A stretch of 26,502 nt of DNA from an uncultured Propionibacteriaceae bacterium (GCA_945875065.1 CAMCJC010000002.1:1-26502), one strand, 5' to 3'. Positions 7,462-16,152 are shown, counted from the stretch's first letter. Translations and numbers: made by a program. The notes: generated by a model from the letters alone, not told the origin.

Positions 7462-7971
7462 CTATTGTGCGTTGAGTTCGCCGGCGATCGGTCTGACTTC
7501 GACCGCCGTCGGCGAGACGATCGCGGAGACCCACACCGGGGTGCCCGCGGGTATCGGCAGCGGCGCCGTTGCGGCCCGCTTGTCGTGGAACCCGAGGATC
7601 CGAACTTCCCCGTAACCCTCTCCGGGGATGTCGGTGACCACGCGCGCCTCGGCACCGATGAGGGCGTCGTTGCGGACGGTGGCCCCGGATTCCATTCGCT
7701 TCAGCCCACGCGTCAGCGAAATCGCCCCCCAAGCAGCAAGGGTCCCACATACCAGGCCCACTGGCAGGGTGACCCAGATGGCCCCGCTGAACGCTGACGC
7801 TGCGTAGCCGCCGAAGCCGAGGGCCCCGACGAACGCGGCTATCGCGGACAGTGAGAAAAACTCGGAATCTAGCGCATCGAAGTGGAACGCGGCGTCGAAG
7901 AAGTCGCCGAGCACGAGGGAGACGGCCAAGAACACTGCGCCGGCGATTCCCAACGCCAGGAAGACAGACAT
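7462..7971 (-). CDS. NfeD-like membrane protein, flotillin partner
   Basis: This 169-residue protein has N-terminal hydrophobic segments (about 1-22, then two between 40 and 88). Its soluble C-terminal domain (about 95-169) contains GAEARVVTDIPGEGYGEVRI and GTPVWVSAIVSPTAVEVRPI, the small OB-like beta domain typical of NfeD proteins. These are almost always encoded beside flotillins and are thought to help place or stabilise them. AGGAGG precedes the ATG by 8 bases. It is the first gene of a two-gene operon. Its promoter lies in 7972-8058, a stretch that otherwise holds only the divergent bgl promoter further right. Confidence 0.8.
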   Translation of the reverse strand: MSVFLALGIAGAVFLAVSLVLGDFFDAAFHFDALDSEFFSLSAIAAFVGALGFGGYAASAFSGAIWVTLPVGLVCGTLAAWGAISLTRGLKRMESGATVRNDALIGAEARVVTDIPGEGYGEVRILGFHDKRAATAPLPIPAGTPVWVSAIVSPTAVEVRPIAGELNAQ

Positions 7972-8058
7972 CTCAAGGGCCTCCTACACGCAGTGCGAAC
8001 GCTGTTCAGCGTAGCAACTGGGAGGCACTCGCAGCACCCGTCCCTCCGGACACCTGGA

Positions 8059-8087
8059 TTGCCGAATCTCCGACGAACGCGTAGGCT
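8059..8087 (+). promoter_or_regulatory. Promoter of the bgl operon
   Basis: TTGCCG (8059-8064) and TAGGCT (8082-8087) are 17 bases apart. Transcription would start near 8094, giving a leader of about 110 bases. That leader begins with a 6-bp hairpin (8099-8104 with 8109-8114) and then holds the antiterminator site and terminator. Confidence 0.55.
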
Positions 8088-8121
8088 GCTTCCTAGCAGT
8101 GGGCAGCCGCCCACCCGAACA

Positions 8122-8150
8122 GGGTTGTTTCTCTTCTTCGAGGCAAGACC
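8122..8150 (+). promoter_or_regulatory. Ribonucleic antiterminator (RAT) site for BglG/LicT-type protein
   Basis: The 29 bases begin GGGTTGTTTC and end AGGCAAGACC, matching the E. coli bgl RAT at 20 of 29 positions by my count. The outer GG/CC pairing is kept. The upper-stem pair that is G-C in the bgl site (positions 12 and 19) is C-G here, a compensatory swap keeping the stem CTC/GAG (8131-8133 with 8140-8142). It shares its last bases with the following terminator, so binding of the antiterminator protein would block that hairpin. The matching protein is encoded at 11504. Confidence 0.85.
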
Positions 8151-8177
8151 TGGGACGTATCGTCCAGGGTCTTTTTT
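8145..8177 (+). terminator. Regulated leader terminator of the bgl operon
   Basis: AGACC and the following bases (8146-8157) pair with 8162-8173, with one wobble and one mismatch in the stem. A run of six T residues (8172-8177) ends it. It lies 30 bases before the first start codon and overlaps the RAT site by its 5' arm, so it should stop transcription unless the antiterminator protein is active. Confidence 0.8.
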
Positions 8178-8206
8178 GTTCCCTGAGGACCGATAGAAGG
8201 ACCGAC

Positions 8207-10057
8207 ATGGCCGTTGACTTCGCATCCCTCGCCGAAAACATCGTTGCAGCGGTAGGGGGAGTCCCCAACATCAAGGACGCGCGCCACTGCGCGACGCGTC
8301 TGCGTTTCGAACTCGCCGACGCCGGCTTGGCCGACGAGGCGGCCGTCAAGCAGCTCGCCGGGGTGATCTCCGTCGTGCGTGCCGGGGGCCAGTTCCAGGT
8401 GGTGATCGGCAACGACGTCCCGCACGTGTACGCACGCGTCAGCGAGCTCGTGGAGGGCGCGGAATCCCCGAAGACTGACGGGGGCGGCGGCCGGAAGTCT
8501 ATTCTGGATCGGTTCATCGAGCTGGTCTCCGGCATCATGCACCCCATCCTGTGGCCGCTAGCCGGCGCGGGCCTGTACAAGGCGTTCCTGTCGCTAGTCG
8601 TCACGCTCGGCTGGTTGCGACGAGAATCCACCGAGTACATCGTCATGAACGCGGCCTCGGACTCGATCATCAACTTCCTTCCCATCGTCATCGCCATCCC
8701 GGCGGCCAAGATATTCAAGGCCAACCAGTACACCGCGATGGCCGTCGCCGGCGCGCTCGTCTACCCCGACATCATCGCCCTCGACTCGGTGACGGAGCCA
8801 TTGACCTTCTTCGGTATCCCCCTGGTGATGATGAGCTACGTCAGCTCCCTGCTGCCGATCATCGTCGCCGTGTGGCTCCAGGGGTATCTCGAGCGCTTCC
8901 TGACCAGAGTCCTGCCCGGGGTCATCCGCAACTTCGCGGTCCCGCTGCTGGTCCTGCTGCTGCTCGTCCCCTTCGTGCTGCTCACCATCGGCCCGCTGAC
9001 CACGATCATCGCGACGTACCTCGGGGACGCTGTCAACGGTTTGTTCACCACCCTCCCTTGGCTCGCGGGCGCCATCATGGGTGGTTTCTGGCAGGTGTTT
9101 GTCATCTTCGGCCTGCACTGGGGCTTCGTCCCGATCATGCTGTCCCAGTTGGACACCGCCGGGTTCACCCTCCTGACCGGCCCACTGCTCGGCGCCGTCA
9201 TGGCACAGGCCGCGTCGACCCTGGCCGTCATGATCCGAACCAAGGACCCCGAGACCAGGAAGCTCGCCGGCCCGGCCGCCCTGTCGGGGTTTCTCGCGGG
9301 CATCACTGAGCCGGCCATCTACGGCGTGAACCTCCCCCGCAAACTGCCGTTCTACTTCGGCATCGCCGGTGGTGCCATCGGCGGCATCGTCGCCGGCCTA
9401 GCCGGGGGCCGCACCACGGCCTTCGTGTTCCCGTCCCTGGTCGGTATCCCCGCCTACCTGGACACCCCCAACTTGGTGCTGATGTTCATCGGCGCCCTCA
9501 TCGCGGTGATCATCGCCTTCCTCGGGACCCTCTTCTGGGGCGTCAAGGACACACCACCTGCGGAAGCGGCCGACGAGTCGTCGAGCAGGGCTGCTGCGGT
9601 CACCTCGACGATCCTCCTGACACCGGTTCCCGGCCAGGTGGTGGCGCTCGCCGAGGTGCCGGACCCGGTCTTCTCCTCCGGCTCCATGGGTGAGGGGGTG
9701 GGCATCGTCCCCTCGTCATCCACGATCGTGGCCCCCGCCGACGGCACCCTGGCCGTCGCCATGGGCACCGGGCACGCCTACGGCATCGTTACCGACGACG
9801 GCATCGAGCTGCTGGTACATATTGGAGTCGACACCGTCAATATGGGGGGCGAGGGCTTCACATCCAGGGTCTCCAAGGGGGACCGAGTCGCCGCCGGGCA
9901 GGTGCTGGCCGAGGTCGATCTGGCCGCGATCGAGGCCGCCGGCCACCCCACCACGACCATCCTCATCGTCACCAACACCGCCGACTGCAAGGCCGTCACC
10001 CCCACCACAGCACCCGCCATCGACGTCGGCGAAACCGCCGTCACCGTCACCCGATGA
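8207..10057 (+). CDS. bglF: Beta-glucoside PTS permease, EIIBCA
   Basis: This 616-residue protein imports and phosphorylates beta-glucosides, using phosphate from PEP through EI and HPr. The domain order is IIB-IIC-IIA. IIB (about 1-80) has the phospho-cysteine C28 in DARHCATRLRF. IIC (about 100-455) has about ten membrane helices and the motif AGITEPAIYGVNLP, part of the sugar site. IIA (about 485-616) has the active histidine H538 in LLVHIGVDTVNM. All key residues are present. The start at 8207 follows AGAAGG by 6 bases; upstream in-frame codons lie inside the terminator leader. It is followed 11 bases later by the phospho-beta-glucosidase gene. The antiterminator leader, enzyme and regulator place it firmly in the bgl class rather than trehalose or sucrose. 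Confidence 0.93.
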   Translation: MAVDFASLAENIVAAVGGVPNIKDARHCATRLRFELADAGLADEAAVKQLAGVISVVRAGGQFQVVIGNDVPHVYARVSELVEGAESPKTDGGGGRKSILDRFIELVSGIMHPILWPLAGAGLYKAFLSLVVTLGWLRRESTEYIVMNAASDSIINFLPIVIAIPAAKIFKANQYTAMAVAGALVYPDIIALDSVTEPLTFFGIPLVMMSYVSSLLPIIVAVWLQGYLERFLTRVLPGVIRNFAVPLLVLLLLVPFVLLTIGPLTTIIATYLGDAVNGLFTTLPWLAGAIMGGFWQVFVIFGLHWGFVPIMLSQLDTAGFTLLTGPLLGAVMAQAASTLAVMIRTKDPETRKLAGPAALSGFLAGITEPAIYGVNLPRKLPFYFGIAGGAIGGIVAGLAGGRTTAFVFPSLVGIPAYLDTPNLVLMFIGALIAVIIAFLGTLFWGVKDTPPAEAADESSSRAAAVTSTILLTPVPGQVVALAEVPDPVFSSGSMGEGVGIVPSSSTIVAPADGTLAVAMGTGHAYGIVTDDGIELLVHIGVDTVNMGGEGFTSRVSKGDRVAAGQVLAEVDLAAIEAAGHPTTTILIVTNTADCKAVTPTTAPAIDVGETAVTVTR

Positions 10058-10068
10058 AAGGACACCCC

Positions 10069-11475
10069 ATGACCGCGACGTTCCCCGACCACTTCTACTG
10101 GGGCGGTGCCGTTGCCGCCAATCAATTGGAGGGCGCCTACCTGGACGACGGAAAGCTCCCCTCGATCCAGGACGTCATGCCGAAGGGCATCATGGCGCCC
10201 CCCACCAAGGAACCGACCCCCGACAACCTCAAGCTGGTGGGCATCGACTTCTACCACCGCTTCGAGGAGGATCTCGACCTGTTCGCCGAGATGGGTTTCA
10301 CGATGTTCCGTTTCTCCGTCGCGTGGAGCCGAATCTTCCCCAACGGCGACGAGGAAACCCCGAACGAGGCGGGTCTGGTCTTCTACGACCGTCTCATCGA
10401 TGCTTGCCTGGCCCGAGGCATGGAGCCGATGATCACCATCAGCCATTACGAGACGCCGCTCCACCTGGCCCGAACGTACGACGGCTGGGTCGATCGGCGC
10501 ATGATCGGTTTCTACGAACGCTACGCGCGGGTCCTGTTCGAACGCTACGGTGACCGCGTCAAGTACTGGCTGACCTTCAACGAGATCAACGCCGTGCTGC
10601 ACGAACCCCTCCTCGCGGGGGGCATCTGGACCTCCAAAGATCAGCTCACGCCCCAGGACCTGTACCAAGCGATCCACCACGAACTCGTCGCCTCCGCATC
10701 GGTCACCCGGATGGCGCACCAGATCAATCCCGATCTTCAGGTCGGCTGCATGATCATCGCCATCCCCGCCTACCCCCTCACCCCGGACCCGGCCGATGTG
10801 TGGAAGGCGAAGTCCACCGAGCGTGAGTCGCTAGCCTTCGCCGACATCCATTGCCGAGGCGCCTATCCCGGCTACCTCCTGAGGCACCTCCGGGAGATCG
10901 GTGTGACCCTGGAGATCAGCGACGAGGACCGCGATACGCTCACCCACACGGTCGACTTCGTGTCGTTCAGCTATTACATGAGCGTCTGCGCCACCACGGA
11001 CCCCGGCGTCGAGAAGGGGGAAGGAAACATCATGGGTGGGGTCCCCAACCCGACGCTGCCCAGTTCGGAGTGGGGATGGCAGATAGATCCCACGGGGCTG
11101 AGGATCATCCTGAACGACTTCTGGGACCGTTGGGGCAAACCGCTGTTCATCGTCGAGAACGGGCTCGGGGCCCGCGACGAACTGGTCGAGGTCGACGGGA
11201 ACTTGACGGTCGTCGATGACTACCGCATCGACTACCTCAGGTCCCACCTCACTGCGGCCCGGGAGGCCGTAGCCGACGGTGTCGACCTGCGAGGGTACAC
11301 GTGGTGGGGACCCATTGACGTGGTGAGCGCCTCGACGGCACAGTTGTCCAAGAGGTACGGATTCGTCTACGTGGACCGCAATGACGACGGGACCGGCACG
11401 CTGGAGCGCCACCGCAAGAAGTCGTTCGGTGCCTACCGCGACATCATCGCCAGCAACGGCGCCGACCTCGGCTGA
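10069..11475 (+). CDS. bglA: 6-phospho-beta-glucosidase (GH1)
   Basis: This 468-residue glycoside hydrolase family 1 enzyme splits phosphorylated beta-glucosides delivered by the EIIBCA permease. It starts FPDHFYWGGAVAANQLEGAY, the usual GH1 opening. The acid/base glutamate is E172 in LTFNEIN and the nucleophile is E363 in FIVENGLG. Near the C-terminus LSKRYGFVYVD supplies the Ser and Lys/Tyr pattern that holds the 6-phosphate, separating it from plain beta-glucosidases. The start at 10069 follows GAAAGGA by 6 bases; an earlier in-frame ATG at 10054 overlaps the permease stop and is less likely. It is cytoplasmic. Confidence 0.93.
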   Translation: MTATFPDHFYWGGAVAANQLEGAYLDDGKLPSIQDVMPKGIMAPPTKEPTPDNLKLVGIDFYHRFEEDLDLFAEMGFTMFRFSVAWSRIFPNGDEETPNEAGLVFYDRLIDACLARGMEPMITISHYETPLHLARTYDGWVDRRMIGFYERYARVLFERYGDRVKYWLTFNEINAVLHEPLLAGGIWTSKDQLTPQDLYQAIHHELVASASVTRMAHQINPDLQVGCMIIAIPAYPLTPDPADVWKAKSTERESLAFADIHCRGAYPGYLLRHLREIGVTLEISDEDRDTLTHTVDFVSFSYYMSVCATTDPGVEKGEGNIMGGVPNPTLPSSEWGWQIDPTGLRIILNDFWDRWGKPLFIVENGLGARDELVEVDGNLTVVDDYRIDYLRSHLTAAREAVADGVDLRGYTWWGPIDVVSASTAQLSKRYGFVYVDRNDDGTGTLERHRKKSFGAYRDIIASNGADLG

Positions 11476-11503
11476 GTATCGCCGACGTCCAGGGGAGCAC
11501 CGC

Positions 11504-12364
11504 ATGCGAGTCGTCGCCGTGTTCAACAACAACGTGGTGCTCGCCCTGGACGAGCTGGGGCGGGAGGTGGTTCTGACTGGTCGGGGTGTCGGATTCAAGA
11601 CCCGTCCCGGCGACGACGTGGCACGCGAGCGAGTGGCACGTCAGTTCGTCCCAGTCACGAACGCCCCGACGGTCGCGAAAGTCCTGGCCGACATCCCACC
11701 CGAGGAACTCACCCTGGTCACGGAGCTATTCGGGGATGCGGTCCGGGAACTCGGCAGTCCCCTCCCCGCCCTGTCGGTGGTGGCCGCCGCCGACCATGTC
11801 CACCACGCCATCGAACGCACCCGCCGAGGCGTGCACCTGGCGCATCCGCTCCGGGCGGAGGTGGCATACCTCCATCCGCGTGAACTCGCCGTCGCGGAGC
11901 ACCTGCTGGACCGCCTCAACGCGCGGCTGGACGTCGAATTGGCGCCCGGCGAGGCGTACGCCCTGGCCATGCACCTAGTCCACGCGTGCTCCGGCTCCGC
12001 GGCCATGGAGGAGACGTTCCAGCATTCCGCGCTCATCCGGCAGGTCTTCGACCTGATCTCCGCGGCGCTCGGTCCCACCTTTCAACCCGATTCCATCGAC
12101 GCGGCCCGCTTCGCCACGCACCTTCGCTACTTCTTCGTCCGGGATGTCCAAGGGTGTCAGCACGCGGGGCAGGCGGGCGGCCTAGCGGAGCTCATCGCCG
12201 CCCAGGACCCGGCTGCCCACCAGGTCGCCCAGCGCATCCGCGCCCTGCTGGAACTGCGCCTGGGCCACCCGATCTCAGATGACGAGGTGGCCTACCTGAG
12301 CATCCACGTCGCCAGACTAAACTCGGCCGCCCACTCCTCATCGCCGGTGGAGACGGATGGCTGA
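11504..12364 (+). CDS. bglG: BglG/LicT-family transcriptional antiterminator
   Basis: This 286-residue RNA-binding antiterminator has an N-terminal CAT domain (about 1-56), beginning MRVVAVFNNNVVLALDELG with the usual NNNVVL turn and GRGVGFK. Two PTS regulation domains follow (about 65-170 and 171-282), with conserved histidines in AAADHVHHAI, LAHPLRAEV and FFVRDVQ-adjacent positions. EIIB-type phosphorylation of these histidines normally switches the protein off without sugar, and HPr phosphorylation is needed for activity. Its target should be the RAT at 8122-8150. AGGGGAG lies 6 bases before the ATG; longer upstream frames overlap the glucosidase gene. The operon thus encodes its own sensor. 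Confidence 0.92.
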   Translation: MRVVAVFNNNVVLALDELGREVVLTGRGVGFKTRPGDDVARERVARQFVPVTNAPTVAKVLADIPPEELTLVTELFGDAVRELGSPLPALSVVAAADHVHHAIERTRRGVHLAHPLRAEVAYLHPRELAVAEHLLDRLNARLDVELAPGEAYALAMHLVHACSGSAAMEETFQHSALIRQVFDLISAALGPTFQPDSIDAARFATHLRYFFVRDVQGCQHAGQAGGLAELIAAQDPAAHQVAQRIRALLELRLGHPISDDEVAYLSIHVARLNSAAHSSSPVETDG

Positions 12365-12464
12365 TGCACCGTCAAGGATCACTGCGGAGGTCCTAGAGGC
12401 AGCGAGTGTCGCCGTGAGCCCCAAGGACCGGGCATCGGGAATCAGGGCTAAATATCTCGGCTGA
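12357..12464 (+). CDS. Short ORF after bglG (35 residues, unknown)
   Basis: The ATG overlaps the bglG stop by 8 bases and is preceded by GGTGGAG at a normal distance. The product starts MADAPSRITAEVLEAAS and ends at TGA after 35 residues. I do not recognise it. It could be a small fourth gene of the bgl operon, or the intact start of a gene whose remainder has decayed in the 12465-12760 stretch. Confidence 0.3.
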   Translation: MADAPSRITAEVLEAASVAVSPKDRASGIRAKYLG

Positions 12465-12764
12465 CAGATGGCCCGAGCGCTCAACCGGTGGTGGCCCTCG
12501 TCGAGGGCGATGACGGTTCCGGCGCGGACGCGACCCGTTCCGTCAGCCCGGCCGTTGGGGTGGAGGCGGGTGATACCCGACAGCATCGCCGTCAAAGCTG
12601 GCCGGCGCCTGATAGGTGTGATTTTCGTGCTCGAATACCGCCGCCTTCCACGGGCCCCGGATAGCGAGGGCAGGCCCCGCGACGTCCGGAGGTTCGAACC
12701 GCATCGATCCCAACCCGAGTCTTGCCAGAGCCCGGCTGTATGACGATCCAGCCGCGCCGATATC
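12465..12764. other. Intergenic stretch without a recognised gene
   Basis: About 300 bases between the bgl operon and ilvC. Open frames exist on both strands but are rich in Arg, Pro and Ser, lack ribosome sites and resemble no family I know. Several frames look coding for short distances and then stop, so this may be a decayed gene. GGTTCGAACC at 12691-12700 resembles a tRNA T-loop but is not flanked by pairing arms. Confidence 0.4.
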
Positions 12765-12808
12765 CCGAAAGGAGGCGCCGATGCCATGCCTCGAGCGCCT
12801 CCTTTCGG
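12765..12808 (-). terminator. Terminator-like hairpin after ilvC
   Basis: CCGAAAGGAGGCGC (12765-12778) pairs perfectly over 14 bp with 12795-12808 around a 16-base loop. It lies 16 bases beyond the ilvC stop on the minus strand. No T run follows in that direction, so it may be a processing or stability element as well as a terminator. Confidence 0.6.
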
Positions 12809-12824
12809 TGGTGCCACAGGTTTG

Positions 12825-13853
12825 TCAGCGAGCGGCGGACCCCTCGACGTAATCGGAGTCGCCTGCCTTGACCCAACTCATGAGCTTGCGGAGTTCGCGG
12901 CCGGTGGCCTCGATGGGGTGGGCCTCGCCCTTGGCGCGAAGTTCTTTGAACTCAGGCGCCCCGGCCTCCTGATCGTCGATGAATCGCTTGGCGAACGCGC
13001 CGCTGCGGATGTCGGCCAGCACGGCCTTCATGTTCTCCTTGACGTGAGCGTCGATGACGCGCGGGCCAGAGACGTAGTCGCCGAACTCGGCGGTGTCGGA
13101 AACGCTCCAGCGCTGTTTGGCGATGCCACCCTCGTACATGAGGTCGACGATGAGCTTCAACTCGTGAAGGCACTCGAAGTACGCGACCTCCGGCTGGTAT
13201 CCGGCCTCCACTAGGGTCTCAAAGCCCGCCTGGACGAGCGCGGAGGCGCCACCGCACAGCACGGCTTGCTCGCCGAACAGGTCGGTCTCGGTCTCCTCGG
13301 TGAACGTAGTCTTGATGCCGCCAGCGCGCAGCGCGCCGATGGCCTTGGCGTAGGACAGGGCCAGCGGCCAGGCGTTGCCGGTGGCGTCGACCTCTACGGC
13401 GACGATCGCCGGGACGCCACGGCCCTCGGAATATTCGCGACGGACGAGGTGCCCGGGGCCCTTCGGGGCGACCATGCAGACATCGACGCCCTCGGGGGCC
13501 TTGATGTATCCGAAGCGGATGTTGAAGCCGTGGGCGAAGAAGAGGGCATCGCCGGGGACGAGGTGCGGCGCGATCTCCTCGGCATAGAGGGTGCGCTGCA
13601 CCTGGTCGGGCGCGAGGATCATGACCAGGTCGGCCTCCTCGACCGCCTCTGCGACGGGCAGAACTCGCAGCCCCTCGGCCTCCGCCTTGGCCGCGGACTT
13701 GGACCCCGGGCGCAGGCCAACCCGGACGTCGACGCCGGAGTCTCGCAGGCTGAGGGCGTGCGCGTGTCCCTGGGAGCCGTATCCGATGACGGCGACGCTG
13801 CGCCCCTGGATGATCGACAGGTCGGCGTCGGAATCGTAAAACATCTCTGCCAT
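12825..13853 (-). CDS. ilvC: Ketol-acid reductoisomerase, class I
   Basis: IlvC isomerises and reduces acetolactate or acetohydroxybutyrate, the second shared step to valine, leucine and isoleucine. The 342-residue length is that of class I enzymes. The N-terminal Rossmann domain has GYGSQGHAHALSLRDSG, and its RPGSKS loop carries the Arg and Ser residues usual for NADPH binding. The all-helical knotted domain contains the magnesium and catalytic acids of TDLFGEQAVLCGG and ECLHELKLIVDLMYEGG. GAGGAAAA precedes the ATG by 5 bases. It is the last gene of ilvBNC, 26 bases after ilvN, so its expression should follow the attenuator upstream of ilvB. Confidence 0.97.
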   Translation of the reverse strand: MAEMFYDSDADLSIIQGRSVAVIGYGSQGHAHALSLRDSGVDVRVGLRPGSKSAAKAEAEGLRVLPVAEAVEEADLVMILAPDQVQRTLYAEEIAPHLVPGDALFFAHGFNIRFGYIKAPEGVDVCMVAPKGPGHLVRREYSEGRGVPAIVAVEVDATGNAWPLALSYAKAIGALRAGGIKTTFTEETETDLFGEQAVLCGGASALVQAGFETLVEAGYQPEVAYFECLHELKLIVDLMYEGGIAKQRWSVSDTAEFGDYVSGPRVIDAHVKENMKAVLADIRSGAFAKRFIDDQEAGAPEFKELRAKGEAHPIEATGRELRKLMSWVKAGDSDYVEGSAAR

Positions 13854-13879
13854 GGGTTTTCCTCGTTTCGGTTGGGTTG

Positions 13880-14386
13880 CTATTTGGACTTGTTGTCGGC
13901 CAGGGTGCGGGCACCGCGCCCGAGGGCGACCTGGCCAGACTGGACGAGCTCTTGGATCCCGTGGGGGCTGAGCATCTCCAGGAGGGCGGCGAGCTTCTCA
14001 GTGCTGCCCGTGGCCTCGATCGTGATGGACTCAGGGCTGACATCGACTGCTTTCCCACGGAACAGGTTAACCACGTCGATGATTTGGCTGCGGGTGTTGA
14101 CGTCGGCGCGGACCTTGACCAGGACCATCTCGCGGCACACGATGTTCGATCCGAGCTCTAGGACCTTCCGAACCTCGATCAGCTTGTTGAGCTGCTTGAC
14201 GATCTGCTCGAGCGCGGAATCGTCCTCGACGGACGCGACGACGGTCATCCGGGAGATCTCAGGACGCTCGGTAGGGCCGACGGCGAGGGAGTCGATGTTG
14301 AAGCCACGTCGCGAGAAGAGCGCGGAAATGCGGGTCAAAACGCCAGGCTTGTTGGAGACCAGAACCCCAAGGGTGTGCGTGCTCAC
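13880..14386 (-). CDS. ilvN: Acetolactate synthase small (regulatory) subunit
   Basis: IlvN binds the catalytic subunit IlvB and confers valine feedback inhibition. The 168-residue product has an N-terminal ACT domain (about 3-77), beginning HTLGVLVSNKPGVLTRISALFSRRGFNIDSL with the conserved valine-site region. Its C-terminal domain (about 84-160) has REMVLVKVRADVNTRSQIIDV. The start codon is GTG, inside the ilvB stop (GTGA), so translation is coupled. This is the full-length actinobacterial form, not the shorter enterobacterial one. Confidence 0.96.
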   Translation of the reverse strand: MSTHTLGVLVSNKPGVLTRISALFSRRGFNIDSLAVGPTERPEISRMTVVASVEDDSALEQIVKQLNKLIEVRKVLELGSNIVCREMVLVKVRADVNTRSQIIDVVNLFRGKAVDVSPESITIEATGSTEKLAALLEMLSPHGIQELVQSGQVALGRGARTLADNKSK

Positions 14387-16116
14387 AGCTCATCCTCCCA
14401 CTTCGGGGCCATGTTGCGGGCCACCAGAATCTCGTCGTTGCTGACGCCGGCCGGAACCATCGGCCAGACCATGGCGTCCTTGTTGACCACGAACTCAATG
14501 ACCACTGGACGGTCGTTGATCTCGAGGGCGCGGTTGATGCACTCATCCATCTCCGCCTCGTTCGTGGCGCGCATCCCAACGCAGCCCATAGCCTCGGCGA
14601 GCATCGGGAAGTTCGGCAGATGCTCGGTGCTGAGGTCGGTGTGGGAATAGCGTTCGTCGTAGAACAGCTTCTGCCACTGCCTGACCATGCCGAGGACGTT
14701 GTTGTTGATGATCGCGATCTTGATCGGGATTTTGTTCAAGGCGCAGGTGACGAGCTCTTGACTGGTCATCTGGAAGCAGCCGTCGCCGTCGATGCCCCAC
14801 ACGACGCGGTCCGGTTCGGCGACCTTGGCGCCCATGGCGGCCGGGACGCAGAAACCCATCGTGCCGGCCCCGCCGGAGTTGAGCCAAGACATGGGGCGCT
14901 CGTGGGGCAGGAAGTGGGAGGCCCACATTTGATGCTGACCGACGCCGGTGACGAAGACGGTGTCGTCGGGGCTGATCTGCCCGATCCGCTGGATGACCTC
15001 CTGCGGGGACAGGCGGCCGTCGGGGGCCTCCTCCCACTTGGGTTGGTAGCGGGCCTTGGCACGCCCGACCTCGACGCGCCATTCGTCGGCCTGCGGAGGC
15101 ACGCCGATCTGCTCGACGAGTCCTGCGAGAGTGGCGCGGCAGTCGCCGACAATCGGGATGTCGACGGCACGGTTCTTGCCGATTTCGGCCGGGTCAATGT
15201 CGGCGTGAATGACCTTCGCGTTCGGGGCGAACGAGTCGAGACGACCGGTGACTCGATCGTCGAAGCGGGTACCCACCGCGATGATCAGATCCGACTTCTG
15301 CAGGGCACCGACTGCAGCGACCGTGCCGTGCATGCCGGGCATGCCGAGGTGTAGTTCGTGCGAGTCGGGGAACGCGCCACGCGCCATTAGGGTGGTGACG
15401 ACGGGGATCCGAGTCTTCTCGACGAGCTGAGCGAGCTCGTCGAAAGCTTGGGCCTTGACGACGCCGCCGCCGATATACAGGACGGGGCGCCTCGACTGCT
15501 CGATCATGCGGGCGGCCGCCTTGATCTGACGAGCGTGGGGCTTTAGCGTCGGCTTGTAGCCGGGCAGGTCGAGTTCCCTCGGCCATTTGAAGATCGCGCT
15601 GCCCGCGAGCGCGTCCTTGGCGATGTCGACGAGGACCGGACCGGGACGTCCTGTCGAAGCAATATGAAAGGCTTCCTTGATCGCGAGAGGGATGTCCTCG
15701 GTGCGTTTGATCAGGAAACTGTGCTTGGTGATCGGCATGACGATGCCGCGGATGTCGGCCTCCTGGAAGGCGTCCGTGCCGATGGCCGTCGAGTTGACCT
15801 GACCGGTGATCGCCACGAGCGGGGTCGAATCCATGTAGGCGTTCCCAATCGGCGTCACCAAGTTCGTGGCGCCGGGGCCGGAGGTGGCGATGCACACCCC
15901 GACCCGGCCGCTGACCATGGCGTAGCCCTCGGCGGCGTGTCCGGCACCTTGCTCGTGCCGCACCAGGATGTGCCGGATCTTCGAGTCGAACAGTGGATCG
16001 TAGGCGGGCAGGATCGCCCCGCCCGGGATGCCGAAGGCGACCTCGACCCCGGCGAGCTCCAGCGACTCGACCAGCGCCTGGGCGCCTGTCAGCATCTGCC
16101 CCTTAGCATCTGACAT
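14383..16116 (-). CDS. ilvB: Acetolactate synthase large (catalytic) subunit
   Basis: This 577-residue ThDP enzyme joins two pyruvates, or pyruvate and 2-oxobutanoate, as the first common step of branched-chain amino acid synthesis. The N-terminal Pyr domain has FGIPGGAILPAYD and the catalytic glutamate in VRHEQGAGHAAEGYA. A central FAD-binding domain has RFDDRVTGRLDSFAP. The C-terminal PP domain has the ThDP motif from GDGCFQMTSQEL to INNN, followed by LGMVRQWQKLFY. AGGGAGA lies just before the ATG. It heads ilvBNC and is preceded by a leader peptide and terminator, so transcription into it is probably attenuated when branched-chain aminoacyl-tRNAs are plentiful. Confidence 0.97.
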   Translation of the reverse strand: MSDAKGQMLTGAQALVESLELAGVEVAFGIPGGAILPAYDPLFDSKIRHILVRHEQGAGHAAEGYAMVSGRVGVCIATSGPGATNLVTPIGNAYMDSTPLVAITGQVNSTAIGTDAFQEADIRGIVMPITKHSFLIKRTEDIPLAIKEAFHIASTGRPGPVLVDIAKDALAGSAIFKWPRELDLPGYKPTLKPHARQIKAAARMIEQSRRPVLYIGGGVVKAQAFDELAQLVEKTRIPVVTTLMARGAFPDSHELHLGMPGMHGTVAAVGALQKSDLIIAVGTRFDDRVTGRLDSFAPNAKVIHADIDPAEIGKNRAVDIPIVGDCRATLAGLVEQIGVPPQADEWRVEVGRAKARYQPKWEEAPDGRLSPQEVIQRIGQISPDDTVFVTGVGQHQMWASHFLPHERPMSWLNSGGAGTMGFCVPAAMGAKVAEPDRVVWGIDGDGCFQMTSQELVTCALNKIPIKIAIINNNVLGMVRQWQKLFYDERYSHTDLSTEHLPNFPMLAEAMGCVGMRATNEAEMDECINRALEINDRPVVIEFVVNKDAMVWPMVPAGVSNDEILVARNMAPKWEDEL

Positions 16117-16152
16117 TTCTCTCCCTTCAAATCAGCCTGCTCTTCGCCCAAC

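Noticed and set aside
12691..12700. GGTTCGAACC resembling a tRNA T-loop
   Set aside because: The flanking bases do not form a T stem on either strand, and no acceptor or anticodon arm is present.
12338..12876. Minus-strand open frames after bglG, one containing GSGKTR
   Set aside because: They overlap bglG or the ilvC terminator hairpin, lack ribosome sites and have Arg/Pro/Ser-rich composition typical of non-coding frames in GC-rich DNA. The GSGKTR string is not in a P-loop context.
13266..14444. 392-codon plus-strand frame
   Set aside because: It is antisense to ilvC and ilvN, which are certain; the frame is a by-product of high GC.
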